Positions 16,609-23,825 of a stretch of 64,000 nucleotides of DNA are shown here, piece after piece. Below the pieces are notes generated by a model. It was not told where the DNA came from, ran no database searches, and saw nothing but the letters and a program-made list of their open reading frames with translations. This DNA is from an uncultured Alistipes sp. GTDB lineage: Bacteria > Bacteroidota > Bacteroidia > Bacteroidales > UBA932. Positions within the stretch are counted from its first letter, which is position 1; the number at the start of each line of letters is the position of its first letter. A program made the position numbers and the translations under genes. Location: the NCBI GenBank assembly GCA_900550465.1, contig URSC01000006.1, positions 1-64,000 of the forward strand, read 5' to 3'.

Positions 16609-17604
16609 ATGGAAATTAAAGCAATAGACGTACAGAAGCTCCGCAAGATGACCGGAGCCGGAATGATGGACTGCAAGAAGGCCCTCATCGAGGCTAACGG
16701 TGATTATGAGAGAGCCAAGGAGATAATCCGTGAGAAAGGCAAGCTCGTGGCTGCCAAGAGGGCTGACCGCGAGACCTCCGAGGGTGCTGTCGTAGCCAAG
16801 GTGGACGGCAGCAAGGGTATCCTCCTGTGCCTCGGCTGCGAGACCGATTTCGTGGCCAAGAACGAGGAGTTCCAAGCTCTTGCCAATGCCATCGCCGATG
16901 CAGCCATCAAGGCTCTGCCCGCTGACATGGAGGCCCTCAAGGCCTGCACTATCGCTGACGGCCGCACAGTTGAGGCCGCCATCACCGAGCAGATCGGCAA
17001 GACCGGTGAGAAGCACTCCCTCGTAGCTTACGAGAAGATCGAGGCTCCCTACATCATCTCCTACATCCACACCATCAACGGCAAGCTCGGCGCTATCGTC
17101 GGCTTCAACAAGGAAGTTCCTGTCGATCTCGCCAAGGGCGTGGCCATGCAGGTAGCTTCCATGAACCCCGTCGCAGTCAACAAAGAGGCCGTACCTCAGA
17201 ACGTTATCGACGAGGAACTCAAGGTGGCAGTGGAGAAGACCAAGGAGGAGCTCGTGAAAAAGGCAGTTGACGCCGCTCTCAGCAAGGCCGGTATCAACCC
17301 CGCCCACGTCGACAGCGAGGACCACATCCAGTCCAACACCGCTAAAGGCTGGCTCACCCCCGAGCAGGCTGACCAGGCCCGCGAGATTATCAGGACCGTC
17401 TCAGCCGAGAAGGCCGCCAATCTTCAGGAAGCCATGGTCAACAACATCGCCAACGGCCGTCTGAACAAGTTCTTCAAGGAGAACACCCTCGAGGAGCAGG
17501 AGTATCAGATGGGTGACGGCAAGACCTCGGTCAAGGCCGCTATCGCAGCCGTGGACAAAGATGCCAAGGTGACCGTCTTCAAGCGCATCTCCCTCGTTGA
17601 CTAA
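16609..17604 (+). CDS. tsf: Translation elongation factor Ts
   Basis: Guanine-nucleotide exchange factor for EF-Tu, 331 residues. The N-terminal UBA-like domain (VQKLRKMTGAGMMDCKKALIEANGDYERA) and the TDFVAKNEEF segment of the dimerisation/exchange core are clear. The length is larger than the roughly 280 residues of E. coli EF-Ts and typical of Bacteroidota forms with an extended middle region. It is preceded by an unusually good ribosome-binding site and followed by a terminator. Confidence 0.97.
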   Translation: MEIKAIDVQKLRKMTGAGMMDCKKALIEANGDYERAKEIIREKGKLVAAKRADRETSEGAVVAKVDGSKGILLCLGCETDFVAKNEEFQALANAIADAAIKALPADMEALKACTIADGRTVEAAITEQIGKTGEKHSLVAYEKIEAPYIISYIHTINGKLGAIVGFNKEVPVDLAKGVAMQVASMNPVAVNKEAVPQNVIDEELKVAVEKTKEELVKKAVDAALSKAGINPAHVDSEDHIQSNTAKGWLTPEQADQAREIIRTVSAEKAANLQEAMVNNIANGRLNKFFKENTLEEQEYQMGDGKTSVKAAIAAVDKDAKVTVFKRISLVD

Positions 17605-17631
17605 TCTCTCTGAGATTCAGAATAATCATAA

Positions 17632-17668
17632 GGCCGGAAGGACATCGTATCCTCCCGGCTTTTTGTTT
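17632..17668 (+). terminator. Intrinsic terminator after tsf
   Basis: GCCGGAAGGA pairs with TCCTCCCGGC (one mismatch) around a CATCGTA loop, followed by TTTTTGTTTTT. It ends the rpsB-tsf unit. Confidence 0.8.
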
Positions 17669-17809
17669 TTCATTCGTTACTTAGCTTGAAAAGCATACCT
17701 TTCAGTCGCAGTATAATTCTCACTTTACATTTTAGTTAAATTGTTCATTTCTGATTATTAGTGTTTTATGTTTCTGATGAAATGTTAAGTGTTGCTGTGG
17801 AACTTTTTC

Positions 17810-17817
17810 TACATTTG
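17810..17817 (+). promoter_or_regulatory. -7 promoter element for the deformylase-like lipoprotein
   Basis: TACATTTG matches TAnnTTTG and is followed by C, as is common. It lies 20 bp before the ATG at 17838. No standard -33 TTTG is present. Confidence 0.5.
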
Positions 17818-17837
17818 CATAAATCTTTTGACGTACG

Positions 17838-18479
17838 ATGAAAAGGAGATTCTTGAATGTTTTTATGGCGCCGGTCGTGATATGGTCGGCGCTGCTGCTG
17901 ACTGCCGGATGCGGAGGCAGGGTGCCCCGGCTTACGGAGGAGGAAACGGATCTGGTAATGTCTTCGGTCGGACTGATGCGGGTGCTGTTGGTGACTTCTT
18001 CTGAGGATTCGCTGGTACTGCGTACGCCCTGCGTGGACCTGGCAGAGGAGGACCTGCAGTCCGAGGTCTATGACCGTCTGGCCCGCAGGATAGTAGCCAC
18101 GGTTACGGATTCCACGCAGGACGGGGTGGGGTTGGCCGCTCCCCAGGTCGGCCTTAGCCGTCGGGTAGTGGCCGTAATGCGCTATGACAAGCCCGGATAC
18201 CCGTTCGAAGTATATCCCAACATCCATATCGAGTATTTTTCCGACCAGAAGCAGACCGGCCCGGAAGGCTGTCTCTCCATTCCAGATATCGCCGGTGACG
18301 TTGAGCGCTCGCAGCAGGTGGTCATCCGCTACACCGATCCAGGGACTCTGTCGGAGGTCCGCGATACCGTGGACGGCTACACGGCAGTCATCTTCCAGCA
18401 CGAAGTCGACCACCTCGAAGGTATCCTGTTCACGGACAGGATGATAGCTCCGGCTGGTTCGCCGGATTCCGAAAGGTAA
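17838..18479 (+). CDS. Peptide deformylase-family protein with a lipoprotein signal
   Basis: A 213-residue protein carrying all three peptide-deformylase motifs: GVGLAAPQ (96-103), EGCLS (143-147; the metal-binding Cys) and HEVDH (188-192; two metal His and the catalytic Glu). Normal deformylases are cytosolic and remove the formyl group from nascent Met. This one begins MKRRFLNVFMAPVVIWSALLL and has the lipobox LTAGC (Cys25), predicting export and lipid anchoring. About 35 extra residues precede the PDF fold. The active site looks intact, so it may deformylate exported peptides or act as a different metallo-amidase (inference). Monocistronic, followed by the palindrome array. A cytosolic deformylase is presumably encoded elsewhere. 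Confidence 0.85.
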   Translation: MKRRFLNVFMAPVVIWSALLLTAGCGGRVPRLTEEETDLVMSSVGLMRVLLVTSSEDSLVLRTPCVDLAEEDLQSEVYDRLARRIVATVTDSTQDGVGLAAPQVGLSRRVVAVMRYDKPGYPFEVYPNIHIEYFSDQKQTGPEGCLSIPDIAGDVERSQQVVIRYTDPGTLSEVRDTVDGYTAVIFQHEVDHLEGILFTDRMIAPAGSPDSER

Positions 18480-18502
18480 CGGTAATACGCTGCTTCTCCA
18501 GT

Positions 18503-18988
18503 CACCTTCCGAAGGTGGGCTTTTCACCCCCTCTCCATTTACTCCTTCCGAAGGAGTTAAGGGGGGGTAACTCACCTTCCGAAGGCGGGACGATTTTGCG
18601 GGAAAACCGCACACCTTCTGAAGGTGGGAAAGGGCTGGACGGAACGGAAACGCCGCTACAGACGCTGTGGCGGGCAAGGCGCGAAAACTCACCTTCCGAA
18701 GGTGAGACGATTTTGCAGGAATACTGCACACCTTCCGAAGGTGGGGAAAAGCTGGACTAACTCCTTCGGAAGGAGTCGTGCTTTCCCGCTATTCGTCTAC
18801 TCCTTCGGGAGGAGTAATGGCGTCTCAAACAAAGCAATTCCCACTATACAGAGCCTGCATAAGCGATATCGTAGTTCCTGCACTTTATAACTCCTTCGAA
18901 AGGAGTCGTACTTTCGCGCTATTCGTTAACTCCTTCCGAATGAGTTAATGGAAGGGGAACGCTGCTAAAAACTCACCTTTCGAAGGCG
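18503..18988. repeat. Array of 11 paired palindromes (REP/BIME-like), locus 1
   Basis: Two related palindrome types recur: CACCTTCCGAAGGTG and ACTCCTTCCGAAGGAGT (central base C or G). They start at 18503, 18541, 18573, 18612, 18690, 18729, 18760, 18799, 18890, 18929 and 18974. Most come as pairs 38-39 bp apart. In two CACC pairs the spacer forms an additional stem, TGCGG/CCGCA in one and TGCAG/CTGCA in the other, a compensatory change. No coding capacity is convincing. The region lies between convergent genes. The same family recurs at 50887-51335 in the opposite orientation. Confidence 0.85.
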
Positions 18989-19007
18989 GGACGATTTCGC
19001 GGAAGGC

Positions 19008-19400
19008 CTGTAGCAGGGGATCGGTGGAAAGGCCATGCCGCAACGGCAGAGAATCGCGGAAAATGCTGCCGTTGTGGAAAGGTGGCGAAAGGAGAATGTG
19101 GCCCAGGGGGTCTGTAGTAGGGGGATAGTGAGAAAGGCCATGCCACAACGGCAGAGAAATGCGGGAATTGCTGCCGTTGTGGAAAGGGGGCGAAAGGAGA
19201 ATGTGGCCCAGGGGGTCTGTAGTAGGGGAATAGTGAGAAAGGCCATGCCACAACGGCAGAGAAATGCGGGAATTGCTGCCGTTGTGGAAAGGGGGGCTAA
19301 AGGAGAATGTGGCCCAGAGGGGCTGTAGCAGGGGATTGGTGGAAAAGGCAATGCCGCAACGGCAGAGAAACGCGGAAATTGCTGCCGTTGTGGAAGAGGG
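19008..19400. repeat. Tandem repeat, 105-bp unit, about 3.7 copies, each with a 12-bp stem hairpin
   Basis: Units recur with the anchor GGCCATGCC at 19031, 19136 and 19241 and the variant GGCAATGCC at 19347, giving periods of 105, 105 and 106 bp. Each unit contains CCACAACGGCAG (or CCGCAACGGCAG) and, 16 nt later, CTGCCGTTGTGG, which form a 12-bp stem; the variant base makes a G-T wobble instead of breaking the stem. Reading frames across the repeat exist on both strands but are simply repeat translations and are not called. Confidence 0.85.
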
Positions 19401-19442
19401 CGGAATGAGATGGGAAAACAGGGGCGTGTGAAAGGGCGGGAA

Positions 19443-19479
19443 TAAAAAACCCCGGCTGCCGGAGATGTGGCGGTCGGGG
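19443..19479 (-). terminator. Probable intrinsic terminator after kbl
   Basis: On the minus strand CCCCGACCGCC and GGCAGCCGGGG form an imperfect stem (CCCCG/CGGGG closing pair) followed by TTTTTT. It lies about 40 bp after the kbl stop. Confidence 0.6.
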
Positions 19480-19519
19480 TCTGTTGGTTCTGCGGGACCG
19501 GAGTGTTCCGGGCGGGCTG

Positions 19520-20710
19520 TTACTTCAGCACGCCGAGTTCCTTGCCGATCTTGGTGAAGGCTGCGACGCATCTGTCGAGGTGCTCCTTCTTGTGGCCGGC
19601 GGATACCTGTACGCGGATACGGGCCTGGTCTTTAGGCACTACAGGGTAGTAGAAGCCGGTTACGAAGATGCCTTCGTCCTGCAGTCGGGCGGCCATCTCC
19701 TGGGACAGCTTGGCGTCGTACAGCATGACGGCGCAGATGGCTGACTCGGTGGGCTTGATGTCGAAGCCGGCGGCCTTCATCTTGCTGATGAAGTAATCGG
19801 TGTTCTCGTGCAGGCGGTCCTGAAGCTCGTTGGACTCCTTCATCATGTCGAACATGCGGATACCTGCGGCTGCGATCATGGGAGGAATCGAGTTGGAGAA
19901 CAGATAAGGTCTCGACCTCTGGCGCAGCATGGCGATGATCTCCTTCTTACCGGTGGTGAATCCGCCGACGGAGCCGCCGAATGCCTTTCCGAGGGTGCCT
20001 GTGATGATCTCGATCTGGCCGCGGAGGTTGTAACGCTCGGTAACACCGCGTCCGGTCTTGCCTACGACGCCGGCTGAGTGCGACTCATCGACCATAACCA
20101 TGGCGTTGTACTTCTCGGCGAGGGCGTGGATCTTGTCCAGAGGGCATACGTTGCCGTCCATGGAGAACACACCGTCGGTGACGATGATGCGATGACGCTG
20201 GGCCTGGGCTTCCTGGAGGCATTTCTCCAGCTCTGCCATGTCGGCGTTGGCGTAACGGTATCTCTTGGCCTTGCACAGACGCACGCCGTCGATGATGGAG
20301 GCGTGGTTGAGGGAGTCGGAGATGATGGCGTCCTGCTCGTTCAGAAGAGGCTCGAACACACCGCCGTTTGCATCGAAGCAGGCTGCATAGAGGATAGTGT
20401 CCTCAGTTCCGAAGAACTCGGCAATCTTGGCCTCGAGGGTCTTCTGCAGGTCGCCTGTACCGCAGATGAAACGTACGCTGGCCATTCCGTAGCCGTGTGT
20501 GTCGAGGGCTTCCTTGGCGGCGTTTACCAGTTCCTTGCTGTCGGCAAGTCCGAGGTAGTTGTTGGCGCAGAAGTTAAGAGCCTTGGTGCCGTCCTGGAGA
20601 GTGATTTCGGGACCCTGGGGGGTTACGATGACGCGCTCCTCTTTGTAGAGGCCGGCTTCTCTGATGCTGTTCAACTCATTCTGAAGATAGGCTTGAAAAT
20701 CTTTATACAT
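19520..20710 (-). CDS. kbl: Glycine C-acetyltransferase (2-amino-3-ketobutyrate CoA ligase)
   Basis: PLP-dependent enzyme of 396 residues that converts 2-amino-3-ketobutyrate and CoA to glycine and acetyl-CoA, the second step of threonine degradation. Features are FCANNYLGLADS, the substrate-loop GYGMASVRFICGT, the cofactor-binding DESHSAG and the PLP-lysine motif GTLGKAFGG. The length agrees with E. coli Kbl (about 398). The alternative in this alpha-oxoamine synthase family is BioF, but SVRFICGT and the overall match favour Kbl. Threonine dehydrogenase is not in the window. Transcribed alone and divergently from the TetR/RND operon. Confidence 0.93.
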   Translation of the reverse strand: MYKDFQAYLQNELNSIREAGLYKEERVIVTPQGPEITLQDGTKALNFCANNYLGLADSKELVNAAKEALDTHGYGMASVRFICGTGDLQKTLEAKIAEFFGTEDTILYAACFDANGGVFEPLLNEQDAIISDSLNHASIIDGVRLCKAKRYRYANADMAELEKCLQEAQAQRHRIIVTDGVFSMDGNVCPLDKIHALAEKYNAMVMVDESHSAGVVGKTGRGVTERYNLRGQIEIITGTLGKAFGGSVGGFTTGKKEIIAMLRQRSRPYLFSNSIPPMIAAAGIRMFDMMKESNELQDRLHENTDYFISKMKAAGFDIKPTESAICAVMLYDAKLSQEMAARLQDEGIFVTGFYYPVVPKDQARIRVQVSAGHKKEHLDRCVAAFTKIGKELGVLK

Positions 20711-20742
20711 AATATTGTGTTTTTAGAGAAATTTTCTGAATG

Positions 20743-20750
20743 CAAAAATA
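20743..20750 (-). promoter_or_regulatory. -7 promoter element for kbl
   Basis: The minus strand reads TATTTTTG followed by C, matching TAnnTTTG, about 32 bp before the kbl ATG. No clear -33 TTTG at the standard distance. Confidence 0.45.
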
Positions 20751-20807
20751 ATAAAATAGCGGTGGAGTTGTCATCCGCATGAAATAATTCCGTACTTGTA
20801 ACAAAAA

Positions 20808-20838
20808 TTTGAAAACTCCGGAAGTTTTTTTAGTTTTG
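20808..20838 (+). promoter_or_regulatory. Promoter of the tetR-RND efflux operon
   Basis: TTTG (20808-20811) and TAGTTTTG (20831-20838) are separated by 19 nt, a full consensus arrangement. The predicted transcript start is only about 8 nt before the tetR ATG at 20849. No obvious long inverted repeat for TetR binding was identified by eye. Confidence 0.7.
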
Positions 20839-20848
20839 CGCCCTGATT

Positions 20849-21472
20849 ATGACAAACAGGGAACAAATACTGAGAAATACGGCCTCACTTTTTCTGGAGC
20901 GTGGCTGCAAGTCGGTGACTATGGACGAGGTGGCTTCTGCCAACGGTATGTCCAAGCGCACTCTCTACGAGCTTTTCCATGACAAGGCGAAGCTTCTGCA
21001 GGAATGCATCCTGCTGATGCACAGGGATAATATGATCCGTTCTGAAGAAGAGCTGGCAAATACCGGCAATGTCCTGGAGTGGTTCATGCGCTCGCTGGAA
21101 AACAAGGACCAGAACCGCATGAGCAATTATTACGATTTCTTCACGGAAGTAAAGAGGTATTATCCGGAAGTGTTCATAAATGTGGTGCAGGACGTGAACC
21201 GCAGGCATTGCGGACTCCTTGAGAGAATTGTGGAAAGAGGACAGAGGGAGGGAATGTTCATTACGGATATCCTGGATGCACACAGTCTGTCACTCCAGCT
21301 GTTTGAGCTTTCGGTGGCAGTGACGGACAGGGCAGTGCGCAACTATCTGGAAATAAAGCATGACCGCTGCGGGGACTACCTGATGTTTTTCCTCGTGCGG
21401 GGTATCGCTACGGAAAAGGGCAGGGCCTATATCGACGAATATCTGGAAAATAATAAATCAATGTTAAAATAA
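20849..21472 (+). CDS. TetR/AcrR-family transcriptional regulator
   Basis: 207 residues with an N-terminal TetR helix-turn-helix (residues about 8-50: ILRNTASLFLERGCKSVTMDEVASANGMSKRTLYELF region, HTH core VASANGMSKRTLYELF) and a helical C-terminal ligand domain. It is the first gene of the efflux operon, 1 bp before the TolC-like gene, so it most likely represses its own operon and is released by a pump substrate (inference from family behaviour). The mRNA leader appears to be very short. Confidence 0.88.
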   Translation: MTNREQILRNTASLFLERGCKSVTMDEVASANGMSKRTLYELFHDKAKLLQECILLMHRDNMIRSEEELANTGNVLEWFMRSLENKDQNRMSNYYDFFTEVKRYYPEVFINVVQDVNRRHCGLLERIVERGQREGMFITDILDAHSLSLQLFELSVAVTDRAVRNYLEIKHDRCGDYLMFFLVRGIATEKGRAYIDEYLENNKSMLK

Positions 21473-21473
21473 A

Positions 21474-22796
21474 ATGAGAAAGTTACTTATAGTGGCGGCG
21501 GCCCTGTGCTGCATCACCTTCCGACTCAGTGCCCAGGAAGAGGACTCGACGGTCCTGCATTTTTCCCTGGAAGAGGCGATGAGCTATGCCCTGGAGCACA
21601 ACTGGGATCTCCAGAACTCCTCCCTGGCCGTCCGCCAGGCCGAGGCCGACCGCTGGGCCGCTATCGCCAGCATGCTGCCCCAGGTCAACGGAACCCTGGA
21701 CTATTCGAACTACATGGGCTATGAGATGGCCTTCGGCGAGACCGGCCTCTCGATAGCGATGCCTCCATACGGCTCCATAGGAGTCAATGCCGCCCTGGCC
21801 GTCAGCGGAGCGCAGGTCATCAGCGCCCTCATCGGCAAGATCTCCGTGGAGATGTCCGACGTCACCCGCCGGCAGTCGCAGCAGGAGGTCGCCGAGCAGG
21901 TGCGGCTCCTGTATTTTTCCGCCCTGGTGAGCGGCCAGACCCTGGAGCTGCTGGACCGTAACCTGGAGACGGTGCGCAGGCTGCACGAGTTCTCCCAGAA
22001 GTCCGTGGACGCCGGAGTGGCCGAGCAGGTGGACGCCGACCAGATACTGGTGCAGGTGGCTACCCTTGAGACCTCGATCAACGAGGCCCGCCGCGGTCTG
22101 GAGATGATCTACAACTCCATGCGTCTGCAGATGAACATCGGCTTCGACAAGGAGATAGTCCTGACCCAGACCCTGGATGAACTGATGGACGTGGAGCGCT
22201 CCCTCGACCTGCTCTACGACGATTTTATCCTCGAGAACAACTTCTCCTACCAGCTGGCCCTCAAGAGCACCGACCTCTACCGCCAGCAGAAGAACCTCGC
22301 CGGATGGGCCTACGGACCTACCCTGAGCGCATTTTACCAGTACACGGGCAGGAAGTATTTTTCCGACGAGATGACCATGAACATGACCCCCCCGAACATG
22401 GTGGGACTGACCCTGTCGATTCCCATTTTCTCCTCGGGAAAGAATCTGGAGACCTTCAAGAAAGCCAAGCTGGAGTACCAGAAGCAGCTCAACACCCTGG
22501 AGAGCACCGAGATGGCCCTTAAGATCCAGCACCGCCAGCTCAAGTACAACCTCTCCTCCGCCTACGAGCGCTACCAGACCCAGCTCAAGAACGTGGAGGT
22601 GTCCCAGAAGGTGTTTGACAACATCGGCAAGAAATACGAGTTCGGCCACGCCTCCAGTCTCGACGTGACCAACTCGGCCACCACCCTCATCACAGCCCAG
22701 AGCACTTACGTGCAGGCGGCCCTGGACTACGTGACAGCCCAGATCGAGCTCGAAAAACTACTCAACAAGAATACATATACTCAGGAAGAAAAATAA
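21474..22796 (+). CDS. TolC-family outer-membrane efflux channel
   Basis: 440 residues: signal peptide (MRKLLIVAAALCCITFRLSAQ), then two outer-membrane efflux protein (OEP) repeats with long helical stretches (FSLEEAMSYALEHNWDLQN opening the first, and the second around VGLTLSIPIFSSGKNLETFKKA). Forms the outer-membrane duct for the RND pump encoded downstream. It begins 1 bp after tetR and ends 3 bp before the adaptor gene, indicating a tightly coupled operon. Confidence 0.93.
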   Translation: MRKLLIVAAALCCITFRLSAQEEDSTVLHFSLEEAMSYALEHNWDLQNSSLAVRQAEADRWAAIASMLPQVNGTLDYSNYMGYEMAFGETGLSIAMPPYGSIGVNAALAVSGAQVISALIGKISVEMSDVTRRQSQQEVAEQVRLLYFSALVSGQTLELLDRNLETVRRLHEFSQKSVDAGVAEQVDADQILVQVATLETSINEARRGLEMIYNSMRLQMNIGFDKEIVLTQTLDELMDVERSLDLLYDDFILENNFSYQLALKSTDLYRQQKNLAGWAYGPTLSAFYQYTGRKYFSDEMTMNMTPPNMVGLTLSIPIFSSGKNLETFKKAKLEYQKQLNTLESTEMALKIQHRQLKYNLSSAYERYQTQLKNVEVSQKVFDNIGKKYEFGHASSLDVTNSATTLITAQSTYVQAALDYVTAQIELEKLLNKNTYTQEEK

Positions 22797-22799
22797 GCC

Positions 22800-23813
22800 A
22801 TGAAAATCAAAGCAATAGCCACAATCACAGCCTGCGCCGCCCTGCTCAGCGGCTGCGGCGGCAACAAGACCGCGGATGTCGCGGAGGAAAGGGTAGAGCA
22901 GGTACGCACCACCCCACTGGCCTATCAGGAGGTATCGAGGCAGATAGAGCTCTCGACCACCCTGCAGGGCTATGACCAGATGAACATCTCCCCCTCGCTG
23001 ACGGGTCTCATCGAGAAGATCTACGTCGAGGTGGGTGACCGTGTGCGTAAGGGCGACACCCTCGTTCGGATGGACCAGAACCAGCTCAACACCACCCGCA
23101 TAGCATTTGCCAACCTCCAGATAGAGATGAACCGCGTACAGATGCTCCTCGAGAGCGAGGCCATCTCCCAGCAGACCTACGACCAGACCAAGCTGAGCTA
23201 CGACCAGACGCAGGAGACCCTCCGCTTCCTGGAGGAGAACACCTTCGTAAGGGCGCAGTTCGACGGTGTCATCTCGGCCAAGACCTACGAGGACGGGGAA
23301 CTCTACAGCGGGGCCCAGCCCATCCTCCAACTCACCAAGATCAATGAACTGAAGGCTTACGTCAATGTACCCGAGACCTATTATCCTTTAGTCAAGAAAG
23401 GAATGCAGGTCAATGTCTATTCGGACATCTACCCCGGCCGGGCCTTTCCCGCGTCTATCGAGATAGTCTATCCAACCGTAGACCCGGCATCCCATACATT
23501 TACCCTCAAGCTGCGGATTCCGAACTCCTCCGAGCTCATCCGTCCGGGCATGTACGTGAGCACGGTGCTGGACCTGGGCCGGACCGAAGCCCTCGTGGTG
23601 CCCTACCAGGCGGTACTCAGGCTCATCGGCTCCAACAACCGCTATGTATTCGTGGATTACGGCGGTGTGGCCAAGCGCGTCTTCGTGGAGATAGGCGAGC
23701 GTCATGACCAGACCATCGAGATATCCAGTGACAGCCTCAAGGTCGGCGACCCCATCGTCACCACCGGCCAGGCCAAGCTCGTGGACGGAGTCAAACTCAA
23801 TGTGGTACAATAA
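22800..23813 (+). CDS. RND efflux periplasmic adaptor (membrane fusion) lipoprotein
   Basis: 337 residues with a lipoprotein signal (LLSGC, Cys19). The order is barrel-sandwich half (ISPSLTGLIEKIYVEVGDRV), alpha-hairpin (about 85-140), second lipoyl half (TFVRAQFDGVISAKTYEDGE), then beta-barrel and membrane-proximal domains (RPGMYVSTVLDLG, VPYQAVLRL). Links the RND transporter to the TolC-like channel. The gap to each neighbour is under 15 bp. Confidence 0.93.
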   Translation: MKIKAIATITACAALLSGCGGNKTADVAEERVEQVRTTPLAYQEVSRQIELSTTLQGYDQMNISPSLTGLIEKIYVEVGDRVRKGDTLVRMDQNQLNTTRIAFANLQIEMNRVQMLLESEAISQQTYDQTKLSYDQTQETLRFLEENTFVRAQFDGVISAKTYEDGELYSGAQPILQLTKINELKAYVNVPETYYPLVKKGMQVNVYSDIYPGRAFPASIEIVYPTVDPASHTFTLKLRIPNSSELIRPGMYVSTVLDLGRTEALVVPYQAVLRLIGSNNRYVFVDYGGVAKRVFVEIGERHDQTIEISSDSLKVGDPIVTTGQAKLVDGVKLNVVQ

Positions 23814-23825
23814 TCCCCGCCTGCG

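Noticed and set aside
18503..19400. CRISPR array
   Set aside because: The repeated units are palindromes of 15-17 bp or 105-bp tandem units with near-identical, not unique, intervening sequence, and no cas gene is present.
18945..19571. 208-codon minus-strand frame with internal protein repeats (HNGSNSRISLPLWHG)
   Set aside because: The protein repeats are only the translation of the 105-bp DNA tandem repeat, other frames are open as well, and it overlaps kbl.
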